In this document: positions 45,470 to 56,219 of the stretch, one piece after another | Layout of the letters: each line of letters begins with the position of its first letter | Numbering within the stretch: the first letter of the stretch is position 1 | Program-made: the position numbers and the translations under genes | Notes under the pieces: model-generated | Database searches by the model: none | The model's input: the letters and a program-made list of their open reading frames with translations, nothing else | What the model was told of the DNA's origin: nothing | Assembly (NCBI RefSeq): GCF_905171765.1 | Contig: NC_053392.1 | Coordinates: 402,119,399 to 402,183,398 of the forward strand | DNA length: 64,000 bases | Source of the DNA: Bufo bufo | Taxonomy: Eukaryota > Chordata > Amphibia > Anura > Bufonidae | Direction of reading: 5' to 3'

Positions 45470-48264
45470 AGAAAAATTAGTGAAATGTATTAACCTGTCT
45501 ACTAGGTAGAGCAGGGGTATATCACAGCCAAAAATTGGTGAATGTCATCCGACAATGTAACAGAAAAATTTGTGGAATTTGTTTACCTGTCTACTAGGTA
45601 GAGCAGGGGTATATCATAGCCAAAAATTAATGAATTTCACATGAAAATGTAACAGACAAATTAGTGAAATGACAAAATAAAATATGTACAAAAAATAAAT
45701 AAAAATCTTGATGTATGAGGTGGAGGTCCATATGGAGTAGGGGCTTGAGGAGGCGGTGGATGTAGCGGTGTAGGTGGAAGCGGCGGTGGTGGAGGACAAG
45801 GTAGCCAACACTGTTTTTTGGTAATTTTTTTTATTTTTATTAGTGTACACCCCAAAAGAGTGGGAAATATAAAAAATACAACAATGAGCAATTGCGCTGT
45901 AGTATAACAATGGCTGGGTAAGGCCGGTATACATGTCTATTCGGCACAAGGTACAGACAATTCCTGTGGGATCCATGCCTGGTTCATTTTAATTGTTTGT
46001 GGACAGGCGGCTGCGCTTGTCTGTGATAACACCCCTTGCCGTGCTAAACACATGTTCAGATAATACACTGGCTGCAGGGCAGACCAGAAGCTCCAAGGCG
46101 TAAAGGGCAAGCTCAGCCCATGTGCCCAATTTGGAGACCTAGAAGTTGAAGGGGGCAGACCCATCATTCAGTACGTGTAGGCGTGTGCACACATACTGTT
46201 CCACCATGTTGCTGAAATGCTGCCTCCTGCTAAGCTCTTCCATATCAGCTGCTGGTGCTGGTTGTTGTGGCGTGCTGACAAAGCTTTTCCACATTTCGGC
46301 CATGCTAACCCAGCCTTCTGAGGTGCTGGTGGTGCCCCAGCTGCGTTGGCGACCTCTTCCTTCTCCTCTGCCTTCGCCTTGTAATCCCACTGTGGCCCCA
46401 CTGTCAGGTGTGAATGCCACCAGCAGCGCGTCTACCGCCGTGCGCTCCTACTCGCGCATCTTACGATCACGCTCCAGTGACGGAATTAAGGAAGGTACAT
46501 TGTCCTTGTAACGGGGATCCAGCAGCGTGGCCACCCAGTAATCCAGCACAAGTTAAAATGTGGGCAACTCGGCGGTCATTGCGGAGACACTGCAGCATGT
46601 AATCGCTCATGTGTGCCAGGCTGCCCAGAGGCAATGACAAGCTGTCCTCTGTGGGAGGTGTATAGTCTGTGTCCTCTGTATCCCCCAAGCCACGCACCAA
46701 TGATGGCCATGAGCTGGTTTGGGTGCCACCCTGCTGTGAACACGGTTCCTCCTCCTCCATATCCTCATCCTCCACCTCATCATCCTCTGGCTGGACAATT
46801 GTGTGCCTTGGGTTTGTTGGTGCAGGAACCTACCCTCGGAGCCACTGGTGAATGACTGGCCGGAAACCCTATGAAATGATCCCTCTTCCTCCTCCTCCTG
46901 TGCCACATCCTCTTCCATCATCGCCAGAAGCTTTTTTTCAAGGAGGCATAGAAGTGGGATAGTAACACTGAGAACCGCGTTATCGGCACTGGCCATGTTG
47001 GTGGAGTACTCGAAACAGCGCAACAAGGAACACAGGTCTCGTATGGAGGCACAGTCATTGGTGGTGAAATGGTGCTGTTCCGAAGAGCCACTCACCCGTG
47101 CGTGCTGCAGCTGAAACTCCACTATTGCCTGCTGCTGCTCGCACAGTCTGGCCAGCATATGCAAGGTGGAGTTTCACCTTGTGTGCACATCGCATATGAG
47201 GCGGTGAGTGGGAAGGCCGAAGTTACGCTGCAGCGCTTACAGGTGAGCAGCAGGGTAAGAACATCGAAAGCACTCACAGACGGTCTGCACTTTCTGCAGC
47301 AGCTCTGACATATTGTGGTACTTTTTAAAGGAACCTCTGCACCAGTAAATTCAGCTCATGCGCCAGGCAAGGGATGTGCGTCAAACCGGTTAGTCCCAGA
47401 GCTGCTACGGGATTTCGCCCATTATCGCACACCACCAAGCCGAGCTTGAGGCTCACTAGCACCAACCACTCATTGGTCTGTTGTTCCATGCCCATCCACA
47501 GCTCCTGCTGTTGTTTACCCTTGACTGTGCTGAAGTTGGTGGTGAAGGTGTTACACTGACCGGATGAGGAGCCAGTAGAGGAGGAGGAAGCAACAGGAGG
47601 CAAACTGAAGTGCCCTGCAATCCTCGGTGGTGGAAGTACATGCACCAAACTGCTATCGGCCTCAGGCCTAGCCGCCACTGCATTTACCCAGTGTGCTGTT
47701 ATGGAGATATAGCATCCCTGACCGTGCTTACTGGTCCACGTATCCGTAGTTAGGTGGACCTTGCCACAGATGGCATTGCGCAGTGCACACCTGATTTTGT
47801 CCCCCACTTAGTTGTACAGGGAAGGGATGGCTCGCCTGGAAAAGTAGTGGCGGCTGGGCACGATGTACTGTGGGACAGCCACCACCATAAGACTTTTAAA
47901 ACTCTCCGTCTCCACCAGACGGAATGACAGCCTTTTAAAGGCCAGTAATTTTGAAATGCTGGCATTCAGGGCCAGGGATCGCAGGTGGGTAGGGGGGTAC
48001 TTCCTCTTCCGCTCCAGTGTTTGGGAGATGGAGAGCTGAACGCTTCCGTGGGATATTGTGGAGTAGCTTGGTGACCCAGGTGGTGGTGTTGCCTGCAGAT
48101 CCTTTGTTTGCGGGGTGGCAGGTGCCACTGTCACTCCAGAGGTGGATGAAGAGGCCGAGACTGCAGCAGAAGAGGAAGCAGGAGGACCCAGAGAGCTTTC
48201 TTTGTTTTTGAGGTGTCTACTCCACTGCAACTAGTGCTTTTCATTTATATGTCTGGTCATGCAG

Positions 48265-48755
48265 TGTCACGGAACCATGAACCAGACGTACAACAAGGGA
48301 TAAGTGAAAATAAGAAGGCTTTATTGAAAATAAAGCTGTAAAGCAAAAGTCCAAACGGATGGTGAAACCGAGCAGAGTCTTTGCGAAGCCAGAGGTCAGG
48401 AACCAGAAGGGTAGTCAGACGAAGCCAGGATCAGGAACCAGCAGGGTAGTCAGACGAAGCCAGGATCAGGAACCAGCAGGGTAGTCAGACGAAGCCAGGA
48501 TCAGGAACCAGCAGGGTAGTCAGACGAAGCCAGGATCAGGAACCAGAAGCAGCAGCAGTCTTAGAAGCATGTGAACACAAGAGGACCAAGCAAGGAACTG
48601 AAGCCACAGACCTCCTATATATATGAGCTAGGCATCCAGCTCCTCCCAGGGGAAGGAGGAGCCGCAGGGTGGAAGGCTACAAGAAACCCAGAAACCAAGA
48701 TGGCCGCCAGCACATGTCAAACGAAGGAGAGCAGCAAGCAGGTAAGACCATGACA
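48265..48755 (-). repeat. 3' LTR of gypsy C
   Basis: 491 bp, containing four tandem copies of a 35-bp unit (GTAGTCAGACGAAGCCAGGA...) and a TATA-like TATATATA at 48616-48624. It differs from the 5' LTR at one site (CTCCTCCCAGG against CTCCTCACAGG). Confidence 0.95.
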
Positions 48756-48766
48756 GTACCTCCCCC

Positions 48767-51700
48767 TCAAGGGCCCCTCCTCCGCGGAGCACAAAACGGT
48801 TTCTGAGGGAAGCGTGCGTGGAAGGCTCGGAGCAAGGCAGGAGCATGGACATCTGCGGAGGGAACCCAGGAACGCTCCTCTGGACCATAACCACGCCAAT
48901 GGACCAAAAACTGCAACCGACCGCGGACCAGGCGTGAGTCCAGGATATTGCTCACCTCATATTCCTCACGATTGCCCACTTGGACCGGACGAGGCCGAGG
49001 AACCGAGGAAGTGAAACGATTACACACCAGTGGCTTCAACAGGGAGACATGAAACACGTTGGAGATCCGCATGCCAGCAGGAAGCGCAAGGGCATAGGCT
49101 ACCGGGTTTACCCTGCGAAGCACTCGGAAGGGACCAACAAAGCGAGGCGCCAGCTTGGGAGTGGGCACTCGAAGGTTGAGGTTGCGGGTGGACAACCATA
49201 CACGGTCTCCGACCTGGTAGGAAGGAGCAGGCGCTCGTCTGCGATCAGCCTGGAGTCTCTGGCGCTGCGCAGAGACCTCAAGGGACTTCTGGATCTGTAC
49301 CCAAGAAGCACGTAGGACGGAAAGGTGATCCTCCACAGACGGAATATCCTGGGGAGAGAATACCTCCGGTAACACGGCAGGTTGGAACCCATAATTGGCC
49401 ATGAAGGGAGACGTCCCAGAGGAAGAGTTCACCGCCGTGTTCCTGGCAAACTCAGCCCAAGGCAGGAGGTCAACCCAATTGTCTTGGTGATCGGAGACAT
49501 AGCAACGAAGGAATTGCTCCAAGGCCTGATTGGATCGTTCTGCGGCCCCATTGGACTGAGGGTGGTAGGCCGAGGAGAAGGAGAGATGAATCCCCAACTG
49601 GGAGCAAAAGGCGCGCCAGAACCTGGACACAAACTGACTCCCCTGATCCGACACAATCTCCTTAGGCAAACCGTGCAACCGGAAGACCTCCCTGGCAAAA
49701 ATCGTGGCCAACTCTTGTGCAGAGGGTAACTTCTTGAGAGGAACACAGTGGCACATTTTGGAAAACCGATCCACAATCATGAGAATGACCGTATGGCCTC
49801 GGGATGCAGGGAGGTCCACAATGAAATCCATCCCCAGGTGTGACCATGGGCGCTCCCCGGTGGCTATGGGTTGCAGAAGGCCCAACGGAAGGTGCCGAGG
49901 GGACTTACTCTGGGCACAAACGGAGCATGCCGCTACATATGCGGCGCTGTCGGAACGTAGGGAAGGCCACCAGAACAGACGTGAAACAGCCCAGGACAGC
50001 TGATTCTTTCCAGGATGCCCCGCGGCCTTGGAGTTATGGTAGGTTCGCAACAACCGAGTGCGCAACTCCTCAGGCACAAAACATCTGCCGTTGGGTCTCC
50101 CAGAGGGAGCACCAGATTGAGCCGCCAAAATCTGCTCACCCAGGGGAGAGGTCAGGCTGGTGCGAATGGCGGCCAGGATCTGATTCGGAGGTATGACCGA
50201 AGTCGGAATCGACTCCTCCCTGGACAGCTCGGAGTACTGCCGTGATAAGGCATCCGCCCTGATGTTCTTGGAACCGGGTAGGTAGGAGACCACGTAATTA
50301 AAACGTGACAAGAACAGAGCCCATCTGGCCTGACGTGGTGTCAATCTCTTGGCCTCAGAAAGGTAGGTCAGATTCTTGTGGTCCGTCAGGATGAGAACCG
50401 GAACCACCGAACCCTCGAGCAAGTGCCTCCATTCTTTAAGGGCCTGCACGATGGCCAATAACTCCCTGTCACCAATCTGATAGTTGCACTCCGCGGAAGA
50501 CAGTTTCCGGGAGTAAAACCCACAAGGAAGCAGAGGACCCTCTGGTGTTCTACGCTGAGACAGAAGGGCGCCTACTCCCGTCTCAGACGCGTCCACCTCG
50601 AGGACAAAGGGCAACCCAGGGTTGGGATGCGACAGAATCGGAGCCGACACAAAGGCGGACTTTAGGGCCTCAAAAGCTCGGATGGCCTCGAGCGGCCAGA
50701 CCTGGGAATTACTGCCCTTCCTGGTCAGATCCGTGAGAGGCTTGGCCAGCATGGAAAAGTCCCTGATGAACTTCCGATAATAATTGGCGAAGCCCAAAAA
50801 GCGCTGCAGGGAACGAAGACCACTGGGCTGGGGCCACTGTAAGACAGCCGAAACCTTCTCAGGATCCATGGAGAACCCCTCAGCGGAAATGATGTAACCT
50901 AAGAAGGTTACCTGGGATCGGTGAAATTCGCATTTCTCAAGCTTACCGAACAGCTTGTTCTCTCGTAACCGTTGCAACACTCGTCTGACATCCAGAATGT
51001 GGGCCTCCATGGATTCAGAATATACCAAGATGTCATCCAAATAGACTACCACACACTGCTGCAACAGGTCACGGAAAACATCGTTGATGAATTCCTGAAA
51101 GACTGCGGGCGCATTGCACAACCCAAAGGGCATAACCAAGGATTCGTAATGACCGGTCCTGGTGTTAAACGCGGTCTTCCACTCATCGCCCGCCTTGATC
51201 CTTACCAGGTTATATGCCGCCCTCAGGTCGAGTTTGGTAAAGACCGTGGCCCCTTTAAGGCGATCGAACAGCTCGGAAATCAAGGGTATCGGGTAAGCGT
51301 TCTTGATCGTGATGCGATTGAGACCCCTGTAATCGATGCAAGGCCTCAACTCACCGCCCTTCTTTTTCACAAAGAAAAATCCAGCCCCTGCCGGGGACGA
51401 AGATTTGCGAATGTGTCCGCGTGAAAGCGCCTCCCTCACGTACTCCTCCATGGCCTCATTCTCCGCTACCGACAGTGGATAGACTTTGCCACGAGGAGGA
51501 ACGGCACCAGATTGTAACTCTATGGCACAATCGTATGGGCGGTGCGGAGGTAGGGCAACCGCGCGCACCTTATCGAATACATCCCGGTACTCCTCGTATT
51601 CAGGAGGCAACAGAGAGTCCGAGGAAGTACACAGCAACTTGACAGACCCATGGATGCAACTAGCCCCACACTGCGGTGACCACGAGAGGATCTCGACCGA

Positions 51701-53098
51701 TCTCCAATCGAAAGTCGGATTATGCTTCTGGAGCCAGGGGTACCCCAAGACCACCGAGTAGTGTGGAGACGAAATAACCTGGAGGCAGACCGACTCTCTG
51801 TGAACGGCACCAATGGCTATCCCCACTGGAAGGGTCTCATGAGTCACGTGTGGCGGCAGAAGGGGTCTGCCGTCTATCGCCTCAAGAGCCAGTGGGGAAC
51901 CTCGAGCCTGCAGAGGAATGGAATTGGCGGCAGCGAACACACTATCAATGAACAAACCACCAGCACCAGAGTCCACCAACGCCTGGGTCGTCACCGAGCC
52001 CCCGACCCAGGAGAGGACAACAGTGATCAGTGGTTTGTCAACACGGGAAACCGGGGACGAGGAGACTCCACCCAAGATCTGCCCCCGACAGGATCTCAGG
52101 GTACGAGCGTTTCCCGGACGGTTCGGACATGCCAACCGAAAATGCCCACCGAGACCACAGTACATGCATCGGCCCTCGCGTCTCCGGAGTGCCCTCTCCC
52201 CCTCGGACAGGCGAGCAAACCCCAGCTGCATGGGTTCACCCCCAGACAAGTCATCCCCAGGAGGCGTGGGAGGAGAGGGAGGCACGGGTGGGACAGCAAA
52301 CGTAGGCACCAATCTGTTAGAAGACCTCCGCAGGTTCTCCTTAAAGGAAGGTCTCTCCCTGAGTCTGGTGTCAATCAAAATCAGGAAAGAAATAAGAGAC
52401 TCGAGCTCAACTGGTAGGTCCTTAGCTGCAACCTCATCCTCCAAGGCATCCGAGAGACCATGAGAGAAAGCAGCGACCAGAGCCTCATTATTCCAGCCCA
52501 CCTCTGCTGCCAGGGTACGAAACTCAATGGCGTATTCAGCTACAGATCGTGAACCCTGTCTGATGGACATAAGGAGCTTCGCAGCAGAGGCAGCACGAGC
52601 CGGCACATCGAATACCTTCCGAAGAGAAGCAACAAAACCGGAAAACTCGGCAACCACCGGATTGTTGTTCTCCCATAAAGGGCTGGCCCAGGCCAAGGCC
52701 TTGTCCGAGAGCAGCGAGATCAAGAAGCCCACCTTTGATCTCTCAGTAGGAAAGGCATGTGGCAGCAACTCGAAATAAATGCCCACCTGGTTAAGGAAAC
52801 CTCGGCACTGAGTTGGCTCTCCCCCAAAGCGCTGTGGAAGAGGGGCAGAACCGGTCATACCCCGAAACACCGCAGGCGCAACAACAGGTGTCGGGGTAGA
52901 CTCTGGCGCAACAACCGGAGCGGCAGTAGGAGCGAGCCCAGGAGCGACAACCGACCCATCGGCAACGGGAGCGAAATGAGCCGTGCGTTCAAGCAGGGTT
53001 TGCAACGCCACAGCGAACCGACCCAACAGGTGATCCTGCTGATCAAGTCTGGCAACCAGCGTGGGTAGCGAGGATGGCCCTGTACCGTCAGAATTCAT
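48767..53098 (-). CDS. Gypsy C gag-pol polyprotein, 1443 residues, intact
   Basis: Retrotransposon polyprotein that would assemble particles, copy RNA to DNA and integrate it. Gag homology lies at about residues 85-250; the zinc knuckle CMYCGLGGHFRLAC at 311-324. Further domains: protease DSG at 376-378; reverse transcriptase with LDLRAAYN and YLDD (686-689); RNase H (D835, D906); integrase zinc finger (H1021, H1028, C1058, C1061); integrase core D1091, D1151, E1187; a GPY/F-type module (FVGPFRVLRRVNPVAY); and a C-terminal chromodomain (HWRGYGPEERSWVP). There is no frameshift between gag and pol, as in Tf1 but unlike many vertebrate sushi elements. The start is the first Met, 14 nt after the LTR. 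The stop lies 11 nt before the 3' LTR. No envelope gene is present. Confidence 0.95.
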   Translation of the reverse strand: MNSDGTGPSSLPTLVARLDQQDHLLGRFAVALQTLLERTAHFAPVADGSVVAPGLAPTAAPVVAPESTPTPVVAPAVFRGMTGSAPLPQRFGGEPTQCRGFLNQVGIYFELLPHAFPTERSKVGFLISLLSDKALAWASPLWENNNPVVAEFSGFVASLRKVFDVPARAASAAKLLMSIRQGSRSVAEYAIEFRTLAAEVGWNNEALVAAFSHGLSDALEDEVAAKDLPVELESLISFLILIDTRLRERPSFKENLRRSSNRLVPTFAVPPVPPSPPTPPGDDLSGGEPMQLGFARLSEGERALRRREGRCMYCGLGGHFRLACPNRPGNARTLRSCRGQILGGVSSSPVSRVDKPLITVVLSWVGGSVTTQALVDSGAGGLFIDSVFAAANSIPLQARGSPLALEAIDGRPLLPPHVTHETLPVGIAIGAVHRESVCLQVISSPHYSVVLGYPWLQKHNPTFDWRSVEILSWSPQCGASCIHGSVKLLCTSSDSLLPPEYEEYRDVFDKVRAVALPPHRPYDCAIELQSGAVPPRGKVYPLSVAENEAMEEYVREALSRGHIRKSSSPAGAGFFFVKKKGGELRPCIDYRGLNRITIKNAYPIPLISELFDRLKGATVFTKLDLRAAYNLVRIKAGDEWKTAFNTRTGHYESLVMPFGLCNAPAVFQEFINDVFRDLLQQCVVVYLDDILVYSESMEAHILDVRRVLQRLRENKLFGKLEKCEFHRSQVTFLGYIISAEGFSMDPEKVSAVLQWPQPSGLRSLQRFLGFANYYRKFIRDFSMLAKPLTDLTRKGSNSQVWPLEAIRAFEALKSAFVSAPILSHPNPGLPFVLEVDASETGVGALLSQRRTPEGPLLPCGFYSRKLSSAECNYQIGDRELLAIVQALKEWRHLLEGSVVPVLILTDHKNLTYLSEAKRLTPRQARWALFLSRFNYVVSYLPGSKNIRADALSRQYSELSREESIPTSVIPPNQILAAIRTSLTSPLGEQILAAQSGAPSGRPNGRCFVPEELRTRLLRTYHNSKAAGHPGKNQLSWAVSRLFWWPSLRSDSAAYVAACSVCAQSKSPRHLPLGLLQPIATGERPWSHLGMDFIVDLPASRGHTVILMIVDRFSKMCHCVPLKKLPSAQELATIFAREVFRLHGLPKEIVSDQGSQFVSRFWRAFCSQLGIHLSFSSAYHPQSNGAAERSNQALEQFLRCYVSDHQDNWVDLLPWAEFARNTAVNSSSGTSPFMANYGFQPAVLPEVFSPQDIPSVEDHLSVLRASWVQIQKSLEVSAQRQRLQADRRRAPAPSYQVGDRVWLSTRNLNLRVPTPKLAPRFVGPFRVLRRVNPVAYALALPAGMRISNVFHVSLLKPLVCNRFTSSVPRPRPVQVGNREEYEVSNILDSRLVRGRLQFLVHWRGYGPEERSWVPSADVHAPALLRAFHARFPQKPFCAPRRRGP

Positions 53099-53099
53099 G

Positions 53100-53109
53100 G
53101 CTTGGTCCT
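53100..53109 (-). promoter_or_regulatory. Self-complementary primer-binding site of gypsy C
   Basis: On the element strand AGGACCAAGC begins two bases after the 5' LTR and ends one base before the gag start codon (53098). Its exact 10-nt complement, GCTTGGTCCT, lies in the LTR (53438-53429) at the predicted RNA 5' end. No tRNA-type TGG PBS is present. This is the arrangement used by self-priming Tf1/sushi elements. Confidence 0.75.
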
Positions 53110-53111
53110 AA

Positions 53112-53602
53112 TGTCACGGAACCATGAACCAGACGTACAACAAGGGATAAGTGAAAATAAGAAGGCTTTATTGAAAATAAAGCTGTAAAGCAAAAGTCCA
53201 AACGGATGGTGAAACCGAGCAGAGTCTTTGCGAAGCCAGAGGTCAGGAACCAGAAGGGTAGTCAGACGAAGCCAGGATCAGGAACCAGCAGGGTAGTCAG
53301 ACGAAGCCAGGATCAGGAACCAGCAGGGTAGTCAGACGAAGCCAGGATCAGGAACCAGCAGGGTAGTCAGACGAAGCCAGGATCAGGAACCAGAAGCAGC
53401 AGCAGTCTTAGAAGCATGTGAACACAAGAGGACCAAGCAAGGAACTGAAGCCACAGACCTCCTATATATATGAGCTAGGCATCCAGCTCCTCACAGGGGA
53501 AGGAGGAGCCGCAGGGTGGAAGGCTACAAGAAACCCAGAAACCAAGATGGCCGCCAGCACATGTCAAACGAAGGAGAGCAGCAAGCAGGTAAGACCATGA
53601 CA
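53112..53602 (-). repeat. 5' LTR of gypsy C with promoter
   Basis: Same structure as the 3' LTR. On the element strand the TATA box TATATATA spans 53470-53463. The predicted transcript start is near 53438, 32 nt downstream, where the RNA would begin GCTTGGTCCT. The start site is inferred, not measured. Confidence 0.9.
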
Positions 53603-54389
53603 TGCAGGTTGTGCTCAGGTTGAGAACGTTTATGCCTCGCTTCAGGCTCTGATTGCACAACGTGCAAACCACTCGTGTCTTGTCGTCAGCACATTGTCTG
53701 AAGAACTGCCACGTCAGGGAACTCCTTGGAGCTGGCTTTGGTGGGCTCGGTTCCTTGCTGCCTTTGGCAGTAGCAGTCGTACTGTTAAGGGGACAGCCGC
53801 TCCGCTTTTGCACCCTGCTCCCTCTTCTGCTGTGTTGGTGGCTCTGTGCGACCACCGCCTCTTCCTCCGATCTACAGAGGTCACTCGCATGACCTTGATT
53901 CCATGTGGGGTTGAGGAACTCATAGTCCTCCACATTATCCTCATTCCTGCCCTCCATGTCGGTCTGCACACTGCAGAAAGCAACAGCAGTTGGCACCTGT
54001 GTTTCGTCATCATCCGAGACGTGCTTCGGTGGTCCTCCCATGTACTCATTTTGAAACATAATTGGTTGGGCATCATTGCACTCAATCTCTTCCACTTCTG
54101 GGGCAGGGCTATGTGGATGGCCCTGGGAAACCCTGCTAGCAGAGTCATCAAAAAGCAGAAGGGACTGCTGCATGACTTGGGGCTCAGACTGCTTGGCTGA
54201 TTTGCAAGGGGGTGAGGTGAAAGACTGATGGACATCGGCTGCAGGTGCTAACTTTGATCTTTCAGCAGGAGCCTGGGTAGGAGACAATGTGAAGGAACTG
54301 GAGGCACTGTCAACAACCCAATCTTCTATCGCCTGTACTTGTACAACCGCATTAGTCCCGTCAAAATAACGCTGAAGGTTCTGTCGCCT

Positions 54390-55745
54390 ACTTGCAAATT
54401 TAGTATTTTTCCCAAAATGGGTGTTTTTTTTATAACAGAAGATAACAGCAGTATCTAACGCGTGTATTTCACATTGACAGATGCAGCAAAGGCTGCAAAT
54501 TTAGTATTTTTCCCGAAATGGGTGTGTTTTTTTTATAACAGAAGATAACAGCAGTATATAACACATGTATTACACACTGGCAGATGAAGCAAAGGCTGCA
54601 AATTTTGTATTTTCTCCAAAATAGTTTTTTTTTTTTATAACAGAAGATAACAGCAGTATCTAGCACATGTTTTTCACACTGACAGATGAAGCAAAGGCTG
54701 CAAATTTAGAATTTTTCCCAAAATGAGTCTTTGTTTTTAATAACAGAAGATAACAGCAGTATCTAAAGTGTGTATTTCACACTGACAGATGCAGCAAAGG
54801 ATGCAGATTTAGTATTTTGCCAAAAATGGGTGCTTTTGTAAACCCAGAAAATTATTGCAGTATTTCAAGCTTGTATTTAACAATGACAGATGCAGCAAAC
54901 GCTGCAAAATTTGGATTTTTGCCCTAAATGTTTTTTTTTTTTATAACAGAATTTGACAGGCTGCAAATTTTGTATTTTTTCCAAAATGGGTGTTTTTTTT
55001 TTAAAACAGAAGATAACAGCAGTATCTAACGCATGTTTTTCACACTGACAGATGAAGCAAAGGCTGCAAATTTTGTATTTTTCCCAAAATGAGTGTTTGT
55101 TTTTAATAGCAGAAGATAACAGCAGTATATAACGCTTGTATTTCACACTGACAGATGCAGCAAGGGTTGTAAAATATAGTATTTTGCCCAAAAAGGATGT
55201 TTTATAAAACCCAGAAAATTATTGCAGTATTTCAAGCTTAAATTTCACACTGACAAAAGCTGCATAGGCCCCAGATGTAGGGTATTGCCAAAAGTGAGTG
55301 CTTTTTTAAACCCAGAAAATTATTGCTGTATTTCAAGCTTGTATTTAACAATGACAGATGCAGCAAACGCCGCAAAATTTGGATTTTGCCTTAAATGGGT
55401 GTTTTTTTTATAACATAATATGACAGCAGTATATAACGCTTGTATTTCACACTGACAGATCCAGCGAGGGCTGTAAAATTTAGTATTTTGCCCAAAAAGG
55501 GTGTTTTTTAAAACCCAGAAAATTATTGCAGTATTTCAAGCTTAAATTTCACACTGACAAATGCTGCATAGGCCCCAGATGGAGGGTATTGCCAAAAATG
55601 GGTGCTTTTTTAAACCCAGAAAATTATTGCTGTATTTCAAGCTTGTATTTAACAATAACAAATGCTGCAAAAGGCCACAGATGTAGGGTCTTGCCAAGAA
55701 TGGGTGATTTTTTTAAACCCAGAATATAATTGCAGTATTTCAAGC
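54390..55745. repeat. About 115-bp tandem repeats in the hAT leader
   Basis: About 11 degenerate units built of CACTGACAGATGCAGCAAAG, GCTGCAAATTTAGTATTTT, and either ATAACAGAAGATAACAGCAG or AACCCAGAAAATTATTGCAG. Related to the array at 16290-16921. Confidence 0.85.
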
Positions 55746-56040
55746 TTCTCTTTGACTGTCACAAATGCACATATGCTGTGCTGGTGCACTGAGCTTGCAT
55801 AAAATGGCCGCCGCCGACGCCCACCTAACTAACAGACGGATAAAAGTTATTTTTCTGTGTCACTGGGCTCAGGGCAGGGTAAAAATATTGTGCACTGCAC
55901 CCACAAAACAAATTGCTGTAGATTGCTGAGTTAACAAGCACTTTTGATAAAAGATTCTTTCCTATTCTCTCCCTCACAGCAGCAGCATCCTATCCCTACA
56001 CTAATCAGAGCAGAGTGACGTGCAGCACTACGTGACTCCA

Positions 56041-56050
56041 GCTTATATAG
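56041..56050 (-). promoter_or_regulatory. TATA box of the hAT promoter
   Basis: Minus-strand CTATATAAGC with the downstream blocks TGGAGTCACGTAG and CACGTCACTCTGCTCTGAT, shared with the copies at 17870 and 26304. Confidence 0.6.
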
Positions 56051-56219
56051 AGGCTGGGTCACATGCTGCACTATTCATTCTTGACACTTTTACAGCGGTA
56101 AAAGACCTCCATTTATTTGGTTGGTGATTGATTTTAAAGAGGTGGTTTATGGAAACAGCCATGCAGGTTGCAGTAATCTCTCTAGATTACAATTGAAATC
56201 ATAACTTTTTTAGACTACT

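Larger units (their letters stand above)
48265..53602 (-). mobile_element. Young full-length Ty3/gypsy chromovirus C (Tf1/sushi-like)
   Basis: Flanked by the 5-bp duplication TGCAG (48260-48264 and 53603-53607). The two 491-bp LTRs, TGTCATGG...CCGTGACA on the element strand, differ at one base in my alignment. A single intact gag-pol frame fills the interior. The purine tract lies at 48756-48775. The primer-binding region is 53100-53109. The element is 5338 bp long, compact, and the likeliest active element in the window. Confidence 0.95.
45950..54365 (-). pseudogene. BED-hAT transposase, interrupted by gypsy C
   Basis: Exon-less coding remains run from RRQNLQRYFDGTNAVVQ (about 54365) through the acidic region and the BED finger WQFFRQCADDKTRVVCTLCN. 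Gypsy C splits the finger: C-x2-C lies on one side (about 53650) and the HINEKH histidines on the other (about 48245). Then follow HLTTDTWTSKHG, LVVCDNGRNPVAALG, WNS-type and acidic blocks, WVATLLDP-like sequence and hATC remains (LSTNN) near 46000. Several stops and shifts are present, e.g. STOP-QWSRHLKNKE near 48230. Confidence 0.85.
45470..56074 (-). mobile_element. BED-type hAT copy split by gypsy C
   Basis: Minus-strand relative of the hAT at 26052-32776. It has 3' sequence with two roughly 90-bp repeats (CCTGTCTACTAGGTAGAGCA), coding remains from 45950 to 54365, a leader tandem array and a promoter. At about 56074 the conserved leader stops short of the expected terminus, so the 5' end is deleted. 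Gypsy C occupies 48265-53602. The 3' hAT terminus is not seen. Confidence 0.75.

Noticed and set aside
48413..48545. Four 35-bp repeats resembling a CRISPR array
   Set aside because: They are head-to-tail copies without spacers, inside a retrotransposon LTR and duplicated in the other LTR of a eukaryotic element.
51722..52463. Long plus-strand open frames (231 and 181 codons) in gypsy C
   Set aside because: They are antisense shadows of the intact minus-strand gag-pol gene with no family motif.
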